From Opitutaceae bacterium EW11 (GTDB taxonomy: Bacteria > Verrucomicrobiota > Verrucomicrobiia > Opitutales > Opitutaceae): DNA of 64,000 nt. This document shows, piece after piece, positions 1 to 8,592 of the stretch (positions are counted from its first letter, which is position 1; every line of letters starts with the position of its first letter). The DNA lies in the NCBI GenBank assembly GCA_003054665.1, contig QAYY01000011.1:98654-162653 (forward strand), read 5' to 3'. A program made the translations under genes and the position numbers. A model generated the notes under the pieces. It was not told the origin of the DNA, did not search any database, and saw only the letters and a list, made by a program, of their open reading frames with translations.

Positions 1-1656
1 GATTTGTCCCGCCTCGAACGGCGTTTTCTTCAGATTGAGCCGGACGCCGTTGGCGAAGGTGATCAGGTCGAGGTCCAGGTCCTCGACGTGCTTGAGGGAC
101 GCAATTGCGCCGGGGGGGCCAAAGTCTGTGTAGGCGAACTTTGCGTCGGCGATGGCTTCGTTTTGAGTGAGCTTTTCGGCGGTCGACGCCTCGAACGCCG
201 CCCGAATCTGTTGAACCGGCTCGGGTTTGTCGGCGAGTTTCGCGTTGCCCATGACGGAAACGTAGCGGCCCGGAGCCGCGAAGGCGGCGCGCAGGGCGGC
301 GGCGCATTCCTCCGGCGTGACCTTTTCCAACGCTGGGCGGTAGAGCGCGACGTCCGCTTCCGGCGTGGTGAAGACGCTGCCGGTGAGGAAGCCGTGGATC
401 AGTTCCCCGGCGATGTCTTCGGAGCGCCGCGTCGGCGCCGTCTTCACCGCCTGTTCAAGCGCGTTGATCGTATCGGCGGTGGCCTCGCGGAGCTCCCCAG
501 GATCGAAGCCGTACTGAAGCGCCCGCCTGAGTTCCTGCTCGCCCACGCGCAACGCCGCGGCCCATTGCTCCGGCTTGCAGCTCACGTCGATCGAGGCGTT
601 GAGGAAAAAGTCCATGCTCGGATTCGCGCTGGCGCTCGCCCGGATGAACGGGGCGCCCTCCTTTTTCGCCAGGATCTCGAAACGGCGGTTGAGCATGGCC
701 AGGGCGAGGTCGCGGGGGAGGAGTCGAAGCCGCCGTTCGGACGTGTCGCGCTCATGTGAATACGGAATGATCGTCTGGATCGAGATGTCCGTCGCCGGCG
801 CCTCCGCTTCGTAGTGATAATTCGTCCGCAGTCCCTCGAAGCGGGCCAGCTGCCCGAGCGACGGATCGGCCGCGGCCGGCGATCGGGCCTGGACGCCGGA
901 GAGCGAAGCCTTGATCTGTGCTTCCACGGCCGCGCCGTCGAAATCGCCCACCGCGATCACCGCCATGCGCTCCGGACGGTACCAGCGATCGTACAAGGAG
1001 ACAAAACGGCCGCGATCAGCGGTCTCGATCACCTTCTCCAGGCCGATCGGCATGCGTTGGGGGATACGGGTCGAACCCAGGAGAAAATCGAATTCCGCCA
1101 CCGATTGCCGGTACTGGACCGAGTCCCGGGCGCGCTTTTCGCTGAGAATGATCCCGCGCTCTTTTTGAATCTGGTCTTCGGGAAGCAGCAGGCCGCCGGC
1201 GTAGTCGCCGAAAACCCGGAATCCTTCCTCGAGCGTCGGGGCATTCGTATTCGGCAACTCGAGCATGTACACCGTGTGGTCGAAGCTGGTGTAGGCGTTG
1301 GTGTCGCCGCCGAAACTCATGCCGAGCCGCTGGAAATACTCCACCATGGTGCCCGGCGGATAGTGGGTGCTGCCGTTGAACGCCATGTGCTCGAGAAAAT
1401 GCGCGAGGCCGCGCTGGTTGTCCTCTTCCTCCAGCGAACCCGAAGTGACGAGCAACCGCAGACTGGCGCGCTGTTTCGGCTCGTGATTTTCCAGCACGGC
1501 GTAGCGCAGGCCGTTCGGCAGCGTGCCAAACCGGACTCGGGAATCGGGCTTCAGATCGCTCTCTTCGTGACCGAAGATGGGCCGCGGGGTGGGCTGGGCG
1601 GTGGCGGCAAACGGGAAGAGAAACAGCAGAGCGACGAGGATTGGGATGGGGCGCAT
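1..1656 (-). CDS. M16-family zinc metalloprotease (3' part outside window)
   Basis: Insulinase/pitrilysin-type peptidase, exported. Reading from the ATG at 1656, residues 1-20 form a signal peptide ending near A-T-A-Q. An N-terminal M16 domain follows, with the TLPNGLRY opening and the inverted zinc motif H86-F-L-E89-H90 (HxxEH), where E89 is the catalytic base. At about residue 530, just before the window edge, a TFANGVRL sequence marks the start of a second M16 domain, so the complete protein probably has two M16 halves (about 900 residues is usual). The frame stays open to base 1, so the gene is cut by the window. It is divergent from waaA with about 127 bp between the starts. A periplasmic or outer-membrane location is inferred from the signal peptide; the substrate is unknown. 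Confidence 0.9.
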   Translation of the reverse strand, partial: MRPIPILVALLFLFPFAATAQPTPRPIFGHEESDLKPDSRVRFGTLPNGLRYAVLENHEPKQRASLRLLVTSGSLEEEDNQRGLAHFLEHMAFNGSTHYPPGTMVEYFQRLGMSFGGDTNAYTSFDHTVYMLELPNTNAPTLEEGFRVFGDYAGGLLLPEDQIQKERGIILSEKRARDSVQYRQSVAEFDFLLGSTRIPQRMPIGLEKVIETADRGRFVSLYDRWYRPERMAVIAVGDFDGAAVEAQIKASLSGVQARSPAAADPSLGQLARFEGLRTNYHYEAEAPATDISIQTIIPYSHERDTSERRLRLLPRDLALAMLNRRFEILAKKEGAPFIRASASANPSMDFFLNASIDVSCKPEQWAAALRVGEQELRRALQYGFDPGELREATADTINALEQAVKTAPTRRSEDIAGELIHGFLTGSVFTTPEADVALYRPALEKVTPEECAAALRAAFAAPGRYVSVMGNAKLADKPEPVQQIRAAFEASTAEKLTQNEAIADAKFAYTDFGPPGAIASLKHVEDLDLDLITFANGVRLNLKKTPFEAGQI

Positions 1657-1783
1657 GTCGGGCCTGACCTTGCGTCAAATTGGAGAAATTGCACGCCGGA
1701 GAATCGGGGAATCCAGCGTACGGCCGTTTTGCAACCAACGCTTGCCCTTAGGGTCCGAAGCGCGGCGAAATAGCCGTCCGTCC

Positions 1784-3088
1784 ATGCTCTGGTTGTATCG
1801 GCTTCTGTTCCTCCCGGCCCTGATTGTCGCGTCGCCTTTCTATTTGGCGCGGATGCGACGGCGAGGCGGGTACAAGCGGCACTTCGGCCAGCGCTTCGGC
1901 TCGGTCCCGAAGCTGCCCGCACGGGAAGCCGGTGTCGTGCGAATCTGGCTACAAGCAGTGAGCGTCGGCGAGATGCTCGCCATCGCTCCGCTCCTGGACG
2001 CGTTGAAGAAGGACCCGGATGTGGAGGTGTACCTCACGACGACGACCAGCACCGGATACAAACTGGCGCGCGAGCGGTATCACGACCGCACGATCGCGAT
2101 CGCCTATTTCCCGTTGGATTGGTGGCTGTTCTCGCTCCGGGCCTGGTGGAGGGTGAAACCGGACCTTGTGATCCTGACCGAAGGGGAGCGCTGGCCGGAG
2201 CATGTGCGGCAGGCGGCCAACCGCAGGGTGCCCGTGATCTGCGTGAACGCGCGGCTTTCGGACCGCAGCTTCGGTCGGATGAAGCGGTGGAGCCAGGCGT
2301 CGCGTTCCCTCCTGAGCGGCATGAGTCGGATCCTCGCGTGCTCGGAATTCGACGCGCAGCGGTTTCGCGAACTCGGTTTCGAGAACTCCGCGATCACGAC
2401 GACGGGCAACATCAAACTCGATCTCACGATTCCGGCGCTCACGGAGGAAGAAAGGACGCTCCTGCGCGAGGAGCTCGGCTTCGTGCATGGCTCGATCCTG
2501 CTCGGCTCGTCGACTTGGCCGGGCGAGGAAGCGGCGCTCCTCAAGGCGTGGAGAAAGCTCCAGGACGCTGGTTTCAACTGTCGGTTGTTGCTGGTCCCGC
2601 GCCACGCGGAACGCCGGAATGAGATCGAAGCGCTGCTGCAGGACGCCGGCGTGCGCCATCATTTCCGTTCGCGAGGCGCGGCAAAGGAGCCGTTCGACGT
2701 GACCGTGGCGGATACGACCGGAGAACTGCGCCGGCTCGCGCAACTGGCCGATCTGATCTTCGTCGGCAAAAGCCTGCCGCCCCACGATCAGGGGCAGACG
2801 CCTGTCGAGGCCGCGGCTCTCGGAAAGCCGATCGTGTTCGGCCCGGGCATGTCGAATTTCCGCGTCATTGCCAGAGAGCTTCTCGGCGCCGGCGCGGCTC
2901 GTGCCGTGAACGACCCGGCGCAACTTGCCGGTGTCGTTCTCGAGCTGTTCCAGGAGCCGCAGAAACGTCGCGATATGGCGGAGGCGGCGCAGAAATGGCA
3001 TCGGGCGAATCAGGGAGCGATGCAGCGGACGCTGGCCGTGCTCAGCGAAGAGATCGCGAAGGCGCGAAAAGCGAGTGCATCGATGTGA
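1784..3088 (+). CDS. waaA: 3-deoxy-D-manno-octulosonic acid (KDO) transferase
   Basis: Transfers KDO from CMP-KDO to lipid A precursor at the cytoplasmic face of the inner membrane, the first step of LPS core synthesis. The 434-residue protein has the usual family length. An N-terminal membrane anchor (about residues 3-22) is followed by the AVSVGE motif with the conserved Glu at about 63. The second half is a GT-B glycosyltransferase domain with a donor-side GQTPVEAAALGKP stretch. I chose the ATG at 1784 because the anchor follows directly; upstream in-frame starts would put the gene inside the divergent protease gene and its promoter. It appears monocistronic. Its presence shows the organism makes KDO-containing LPS. 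Confidence 0.92.
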   Translation: MLWLYRLLFLPALIVASPFYLARMRRRGGYKRHFGQRFGSVPKLPAREAGVVRIWLQAVSVGEMLAIAPLLDALKKDPDVEVYLTTTTSTGYKLARERYHDRTIAIAYFPLDWWLFSLRAWWRVKPDLVILTEGERWPEHVRQAANRRVPVICVNARLSDRSFGRMKRWSQASRSLLSGMSRILACSEFDAQRFRELGFENSAITTTGNIKLDLTIPALTEEERTLLREELGFVHGSILLGSSTWPGEEAALLKAWRKLQDAGFNCRLLLVPRHAERRNEIEALLQDAGVRHHFRSRGAAKEPFDVTVADTTGELRRLAQLADLIFVGKSLPPHDQGQTPVEAAALGKPIVFGPGMSNFRVIARELLGAGAARAVNDPAQLAGVVLELFQEPQKRRDMAEAAQKWHRANQGAMQRTLAVLSEEIAKARKASASM

Positions 3089-3316
3089 ACAGCAGGCGCG
3101 GGCTTGCGACGGGCGTCGCACTTCTTCTTCGAGCGGCCCGGCGTAACCGACAGGTGTTCCGCGGGTCTTGGCGGTGTAAGAACTGCGTAAAATCCCCGAA
3201 GCAAGCTGCGGCGACTACAGGTGTGTCCGAATCCATGGGTGAAGACACGCTCCCTCGAAGGAAAAAGAGGTTGCGCCACCTAACCTCGGTTCTACCGTCC
3301 TATCTTTTATAGTCTG

Positions 3317-6028
3317 ATGCAATCGCACGGCCCGAAGCGCGTCTACACACCCCACTCGCTCGAGTTCTGGTTCGATAAGCTTGAGAGTGATTGGTCCGAG
3401 CACTTTACCACGTTTCAGCTCGAAGAGGGCCGGAGGGTGTATCGGAACGGCGAGGTGAGGGAGCTCGAGCTGACGGCCAAAGACGCGATCATCCACCGGC
3501 GGGTCGACAAGAAGGATGAGTATGCGGTGATCGAGTGGGACAACGGCAGACTGCACGTGCGTTCTTCGTCCACCGATCGCGACGTCGCCCACGCTCTCGC
3601 CGTCGCCGGGCTGCACGAGATCGAAGAGCTCGTTTGCGACGAGATTTCTCCGCTGCCGGACGAAGCAGCGGCCCAAGTAGCTGCGCCTGTGGCGCCGGCG
3701 AAACCGGCTTCAAACAGCCCAGCCGTTCCGACGGTGCCGGCTGCGAACGGCCATGCTCCCGTCGCGGCTCCCGCCGCGCCGAACGGCAAGTCCAACGGAA
3801 CGACGAACGGGCATGCGCCTGCTCCGGCCAACGGCTCTTCGACAAATGGCGCCGCGAAATCCAACGGACACGCGCCGGCGGCGCCGTCGACCGCGACAGC
3901 CAGTGTCTCGCCCGCTGCTGCCGGCTCGCGGACGTTGCTGCTCGTTTTCCAAACGACGGCCGAGGGGCTTCGCTTCAACGCTTGCTGGCAGGGCGCGGAC
4001 AAATCGCGGCAGCCTGCGCTGGGGCAGGGTGCAAAGGTCAGCGCTGCGGCTCACGCAACTTCGAGCGAACGCGCCAAGCTCATCGGTTTGGCCGCCTACG
4101 CGCGAAAAGCTCATTTCACCTACAACCAGACCAGCGGCGAGTACCTGCTGGAGTCGGTGGTGGAGATCCCGAATTTCCTGAAAGTCACGCTGCCCGCCTG
4201 GAAGCGTCTTTTCGCGGTCGAACTCGACGACAAAGCGGCGAACCTGCTCAACGGGCCGCGCTCGATCGAAATCGAGGCCGTGGCGCGAAAGGTAAATGGG
4301 CAGGGACTCGACTTGCGTTGGATCTTCAAGGCCGGCGAACGCCTGCTGACCGACGAGGAGGTCGAACTGCTGACCCGCAGCGGCACGTCCCCGGTGATAC
4401 TGCCGAACATCGGCATCGTCGCCCTCCCGACGGATCGCATCGAATCGCTGAAAGCCTGGCGCCGCAACGTCGCCGAGACCCATGCGGACGGGAAGCTCTC
4501 GCCGTATCTGATCTTCTCCTTGTTCAACGACACGCGCTTCAAGCTGACGCTCTCGCCCGAACTCGAAGCCTGGCGCCAGAGTGTGCTCGAATCGAGCGCC
4601 GCGCCGGTGAGCCTGCCCGAGGTGCTTCGTCCTTATCAGCGCCGCGGCGTCGAGTGGTTGCATCATCTGTGCAGCGTCGGGTGCCACGGACTGCTCGCGG
4701 ACGAGATGGGTCTGGGCAAGACGCTGCAGGTCATTTCCCTCCTTTCGGTTCGGCCGGTCAAAGACCGCCCGAGTCTGATCGTCTGCCCGGCGAGCGTGGT
4801 GCCGGTCTGGCGCGAAGAACTCGCCCGGTTTTTCCCGGAGATACCGGTCGATGTGCTCAAGACGGGGCACGATTTCGGGTCGCGCAAGGATTCCGTGATC
4901 TGGCTCGCCAGCTACACGCAGCTCCGAAAACACCGCGCGCTGCTCGACCAGCATGAGTTCGGCTATGCCGTTCTCGACGAGGGCCAGTTCATCAAGAACC
5001 CGGACGCCAAGGTCACTCAGACCTGCTTCGCCGTGCGGGCCAAGCACCGGGTGGTGCTCACCGGCACGCCGCTCGAGAATCGTCAACTCGATCTCTGGTC
5101 CATCTTCCGTTACCTGCTGCCGGGTCTCCTTGGATCGCGCGGATCGTTCGAAAGCGCACTCAACGCCGATCGGGCGGCGACGCTCGAGCGCCTGCGCGCG
5201 CAGCTGGCACCCTTCATCTTGCGGCGCACGAAAAACGAGGTGGCGACGGAACTGCCGCCCAAGGTGGAGATGGAGCTTTTCTGCCCGCTGACCGACGTCC
5301 AACGCGCCGAATACGCGCGGATCTGCGCGGAGGGCCTGAATCGCCTCGGCGACGACGTCGGCATGGCGATCCGAGAAAAGAGTTTTGGCTTCCTCGCGCT
5401 CCTGACCCGGCTCCGCCAAGTGTGCTGCGATCCGGACATGCTGCCCTGGATGAAGGCGCCGCTGACCGACTCCGGCAAAATTCAGCTCCTGCTGGAGAAA
5501 CTGACGGAAGTCATCAGCAGCGGCCACAAGGTCGTTATCTTCTCGCAGTTCGTGATGCTGCTCGACCGGGTGCGTGAGGCGCTCGCGGCTCAGTTCCCGG
5601 ATCTTCCGCGGTACGAACTCACGGGCATGACGCTCGATCGCCAGAAGCCCGTCCAAGGTTTCCAGAGCGCCGCTGGCGCTGCGGCCATGCTGGTTTCGCT
5701 CAAGGCGGCTGGCACCGGCATCACGCTCCACGCGGCGGACTACGTTTTTCTGCTCGATCCCTGGTGGAATCCGGCGGTCGAAGCCCAAGCGGTCGATCGC
5801 GTGCACCGGATCGGCCAGAAGAGCACGGTTTTCGTCTACCGGATGGTCACGGCGGGCACGATCGAGGAGCGTATCCAGGCGCTGAAGGCGTCGAAGAAGG
5901 ATCTCTTCGACAAGCTCATTGGCGGTCTCGGCGGCGACTTTGATTTGAGCCAGCACTTCAGCTCGCTGCAGAGCCTGATCCAGCTGACCGCACAGGTGGA
6001 AACCGAAGCGGCCGCCGGGACGGCCTGA
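3317..6028 (+). CDS. SNF2-family DEAD/DEAH-box ATPase (helicase-like)
   Basis: Swi2/Snf2 superfamily-2 ATPase of 903 residues, probably a DNA or protein-DNA remodelling translocase. Motif I is D462-E-M-G-L-G-K-T469, and the motif II position reads D554-E-G-Q557 (DEGQ). Motif III is LTGTPLEN. The C-terminal RecA lobe carries SLKAAGTGITL and the hallmark V829-H-R-I-G-Q834. The first ~110 residues match no domain I can name. They are followed by a low-complexity Ala/Pro/Asn/Gly linker at about residues 115-200 (repeated NGHAP, NGKSNG), and a helical region of about 200 residues precedes the motor. It stands alone, and the flanking genes give no functional hint. Confidence 0.9.
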   Translation: MQSHGPKRVYTPHSLEFWFDKLESDWSEHFTTFQLEEGRRVYRNGEVRELELTAKDAIIHRRVDKKDEYAVIEWDNGRLHVRSSSTDRDVAHALAVAGLHEIEELVCDEISPLPDEAAAQVAAPVAPAKPASNSPAVPTVPAANGHAPVAAPAAPNGKSNGTTNGHAPAPANGSSTNGAAKSNGHAPAAPSTATASVSPAAAGSRTLLLVFQTTAEGLRFNACWQGADKSRQPALGQGAKVSAAAHATSSERAKLIGLAAYARKAHFTYNQTSGEYLLESVVEIPNFLKVTLPAWKRLFAVELDDKAANLLNGPRSIEIEAVARKVNGQGLDLRWIFKAGERLLTDEEVELLTRSGTSPVILPNIGIVALPTDRIESLKAWRRNVAETHADGKLSPYLIFSLFNDTRFKLTLSPELEAWRQSVLESSAAPVSLPEVLRPYQRRGVEWLHHLCSVGCHGLLADEMGLGKTLQVISLLSVRPVKDRPSLIVCPASVVPVWREELARFFPEIPVDVLKTGHDFGSRKDSVIWLASYTQLRKHRALLDQHEFGYAVLDEGQFIKNPDAKVTQTCFAVRAKHRVVLTGTPLENRQLDLWSIFRYLLPGLLGSRGSFESALNADRAATLERLRAQLAPFILRRTKNEVATELPPKVEMELFCPLTDVQRAEYARICAEGLNRLGDDVGMAIREKSFGFLALLTRLRQVCCDPDMLPWMKAPLTDSGKIQLLLEKLTEVISSGHKVVIFSQFVMLLDRVREALAAQFPDLPRYELTGMTLDRQKPVQGFQSAAGAAAMLVSLKAAGTGITLHAADYVFLLDPWWNPAVEAQAVDRVHRIGQKSTVFVYRMVTAGTIEERIQALKASKKDLFDKLIGGLGGDFDLSQHFSSLQSLIQLTAQVETEAAAGTA

Positions 6029-6220
6029 CGCAGACTCGGTCGATCGCGAGCCGAGTTCGCTCGGCTGCGATGCAACGCGGGGGCCGGTCTGGCATCCTGC
6101 AGAATCCAGCGAGGGAGGCCGGGTGCGCACGACACGCGACGTACGTTGGCGGTATTTGCCGAGGCGTGAGGTGCACCGCCTGTCGGCATGAGCGATGCCG
6201 TCTTGAGCGGCCCGTCGCAC

Positions 6221-6260
6221 AGTTCACCTGTTCGTAACACGATCGCCACAATGCCGTCGC
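6221..6260 (+). promoter_or_regulatory. Candidate PHO box (four 7-nt units, 11-nt period)
   Basis: Units AGTTCAC (6221), TCGTAAC (6232), TCGCCAC (6243) and CCGTCGC (6254) lie exactly 11 nt apart, 74 nt upstream of the porin-pstS unit. They share the pattern N-Y-G-T-M-R-C with the units upstream of pstC, although two of the four here deviate at one position. The geometry (7-nt site plus 4-nt spacer) is that of PhoB sites. The rest of the 305-bp gap 6029-6333 shows nothing else I can name. Confidence 0.45.
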
Positions 6261-6333
6261 GCGAGACCGGCATCGTCCGAGCGCGTCGGTTTTCGGCCGG
6301 CGCGACAAACTCGAACCAAGACACCACGACTGT

Positions 6334-7656
6334 ATGGCAACTATTGCTACAAAATGGACCGCGCTGCTCGGCTGCGCACTCCTCGGCTCCGCTGCGGCGG
6401 GCTATGCCCAGGATTCCGGCGCACTGATCGACGTGCTCGTCAAGAAGGGCATCCTCACCGACCAGGAGGCTGTCGACGTGAAGACCGAGCTGATGCGCGA
6501 AAACGCCGCGACTCCCGCCGGCAAGGTGAATCTCTCCTCCAGCACCACGGAATTCCGCATCGGCGGCGACCTGCGTGTTCGTTATGAGTATCGCGAGGGC
6601 GCGAACAGCGCCGGCGACCACCAGGAGCGCAATCGGTACCGTTATCGTTTCCGCGCCGGCTTCACCGGCAAGGTGACGGACGACTTCTTCTACGGCTTCC
6701 GCCTCGAGACCAGCTCCGGCAATCGTTCGAGCAACGTGACGATGGGCGATGACGGTGGTCCGTGGGGCAAGAACAACGACGGCACCTACATCGGCCAGAT
6801 CTACGTTGGCTGGCAGCCGAGTTCGAACACGACGGTGATCGCCGGCCGCATGCCGAATCCGCTCGTCACGACCGGCTTGGTCTGGGACGGCGACATCAAC
6901 CCGGAAGGCTTCGCCGAACAGTTCAAGTTCAGCTCCGGCGACGTGGGCTACTTCGTGAACCTCGGCCAGTTCGTCTACGGTACGGCCGGTTCGCAGAACG
7001 TCTTCGGTTCCGCCGCGACGAATTCCGACGCCTACCTGCTCGCGTGGCAGGCGGGAGCGAAGGTTCCGTTCTCGGGCGGCACGTCCCTTCAGGTCGCTCC
7101 GGTTCTCTACACCTACGTCAACCAGAAGCAGTCGACGAATCCGTCTCCGTTCCGCGGCGCCTTCAGCCCGACGAGCATGGCCTCGATCAACAACCTCTTC
7201 GTCGTTGAGATCCCGATCGAGTACAACTTCCCGATCGGAGAGAAGCCCGGCAAGGTCTTCGCCGACTTCGCCTACAACTTCGAAGGCAAGGACCGCGCCC
7301 GCAAGTTCGGACGCCCCGACATGGACGGCGAGAACAACGCCTACCAGATCGGCTTCCAGTATGGCAAAGCCGCCAAGCGCGGCGATTGGGACGCCAAGCT
7401 CTTCTATCAGGCGACGGGTGCGTTCGCTCTCGATAACAACCTCGTCGACTCCGATCTCTTCGACGGCCGCACGAACATGAAGGGCATCGTCCTCCAGGGT
7501 AACTATGCCCTCGGCAGCGCCACGCAGCTCTCGATCACGGTCGCAAATGCCCGCCGCAAGGATGGCAGCCTGATCGCCCCGGGATCCGGCGATATCGGCA
7601 CGACCGACCTCAACAAGTTCTGGCTCGGTCAGGTCGACTTCAACCTCAAGTTCTAA
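6334..7656 (+). CDS. Putative outer-membrane porin, likely for phosphate
   Basis: 440 residues with a signal peptide ending near residue 25 (AAAGYAQ). A short helical segment follows (about 30-55, containing LVKKGILTDQEA). The rest is a beta-rich barrel with alternating aromatic strands (RIGGDLRVRYEY, YGFRLETSSG) and a C-terminal Phe in FNLKF, the usual outer-membrane assembly signal. It resembles the putative-porin families common in Verrucomicrobiota and Planctomycetota. The stop is 9 nt before the pstS start, and a candidate PHO box lies upstream, so a role in bringing phosphate across the outer membrane is inferred, by analogy with PhoE/OprP rather than by homology. Confidence 0.8.
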   Translation: MATIATKWTALLGCALLGSAAAGYAQDSGALIDVLVKKGILTDQEAVDVKTELMRENAATPAGKVNLSSSTTEFRIGGDLRVRYEYREGANSAGDHQERNRYRYRFRAGFTGKVTDDFFYGFRLETSSGNRSSNVTMGDDGGPWGKNNDGTYIGQIYVGWQPSSNTTVIAGRMPNPLVTTGLVWDGDINPEGFAEQFKFSSGDVGYFVNLGQFVYGTAGSQNVFGSAATNSDAYLLAWQAGAKVPFSGGTSLQVAPVLYTYVNQKQSTNPSPFRGAFSPTSMASINNLFVVEIPIEYNFPIGEKPGKVFADFAYNFEGKDRARKFGRPDMDGENNAYQIGFQYGKAAKRGDWDAKLFYQATGAFALDNNLVDSDLFDGRTNMKGIVLQGNYALGSATQLSITVANARRKDGSLIAPGSGDIGTTDLNKFWLGQVDFNLKF

Positions 7657-7665
7657 TCCAGCGTC

Positions 7666-8475
7666 ATGAAAAAAGCACTACTGACTCTCACTCTGGCCCT
7701 GGCGGCAGTTTCCGCCGCGCAGGCCGGGAAACTCGTTATCAAGGGTTCCGACACCATCGGCGCGAAGCTCGTGCCGATGCTGGCCGAGGACTACAAGGCC
7801 CAGAATCCGGGCACGACGTTCGAAATCGCCGCCGAAGGCTCCACCACGGGCATCAGCGCGATCATCGACGGCACGGCCGACATCGGCATGGCGAGCCGTC
7901 CGGTGAAGCAGCTCGAAGTGAGCTCCGCCGCGGCGAAGGGCGTCTCGATGAAGCCCACCATCATCGCCTATGACGGCATCGGCGTGATCGTGAACGCCGG
8001 CAACTCGGTCACCTCGCTCACCCGCAAGCAGGTCGAGCAGATCTTCACGGGCGACATCACGGACTGGAGCGCTCTGGGCGGCAGCCCGGGCAAGATCTCC
8101 GTCTACACCCGCAACACCTCGTCCGGCACCTATTCCGAGTTCAAGGAGCTCGCGATGAAGAAGCGCGACTACGCGAAGTCCTCCCAGAAGCTGGCGGGCA
8201 ACGAGCAGATCGCCTCGGAGGTCGCGAAGAATCCGAATGGCGTCGGCTACGTCGGCCTCGCTTACCTGAACATCCCGGGAATCAAGGTCGCCGCGATCGA
8301 CGGCGCCGCGCCGACGGTCGAGAGCGTGCAGGCCAAAAAGTATCCGTATGCGCGCCCGCTGTTCTACTACACGAACGGCGAGCCGACCGGTGAGGCCGCG
8401 AAGTTCGTCGAGTTCACCCTGAGCAAGCAGGGACAGGACACGGTCGGGAAAGTCGGTTTCGTCCCCGCCAAGTAG
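7666..8475 (+). CDS. pstS: Phosphate ABC transporter substrate-binding protein
   Basis: Periplasmic phosphate-binding protein of 269 residues, of the short PstS class. The signal peptide covers residues 1-20 (cleavage after AAQA). The phosphate-binding loops typical of the family are visible: GSDT near 27, EGSTTG near 57-62, ASRP near 76-79 and SSGTY near 150. It is co-transcribed with the upstream porin (9-nt gap). Its partner permease and ATPase genes (pstCAB) lie 6.7 kb downstream, separated by a two-component system and two secreted-protein genes, which is an unusual arrangement. It ends before a strong hairpin and a T-rich tail. Confidence 0.93.
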   Translation: MKKALLTLTLALAAVSAAQAGKLVIKGSDTIGAKLVPMLAEDYKAQNPGTTFEIAAEGSTTGISAIIDGTADIGMASRPVKQLEVSSAAAKGVSMKPTIIAYDGIGVIVNAGNSVTSLTRKQVEQIFTGDITDWSALGGSPGKISVYTRNTSSGTYSEFKELAMKKRDYAKSSQKLAGNEQIASEVAKNPNGVGYVGLAYLNIPGIKVAAIDGAAPTVESVQAKKYPYARPLFYYTNGEPTGEAAKFVEFTLSKQGQDTVGKVGFVPAK

Positions 8476-8482
8476 TCTCGTG

Positions 8483-8563
8483 GCCGCGGTCCCGGGACCG
8501 CGGCTGACGTTTGTTCTGTAGTTTGTGTTGGACGCCCGCCGGAAACGGCGGGCGTCGTTCTTT
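8483..8563 (+). terminator. Palindrome plus intrinsic terminator between pstS and the histidine kinase
   Basis: A perfect 22-bp palindrome at 8483-8504 (centre CCCGGG) is followed by a 10-bp stem at 8531-8556 (GACGCCCGCC / GGCGGGCGTC, loop GGAAAC) and GTTCTTT. The genes on both sides converge here. The second hairpin can serve pstS; on the other strand the same stem can end the kinase transcript, which has a poorer T tail. Confidence 0.75.
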
Positions 8564-8592
8564 GCGGATACAAGGCGCCGACCGAGCGTTCC

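Noticed and set aside
3710-6220. Long minus-strand open frame opposite the SNF2 gene
   Set aside because: Antisense to a gene with all helicase motifs; no domain, signal or codon support.
8483-8504. Perfect 22-bp palindrome as a regulator operator
   Set aside because: It sits between two convergent stop codons next to a terminator, so a transcript-end hairpin is more likely.
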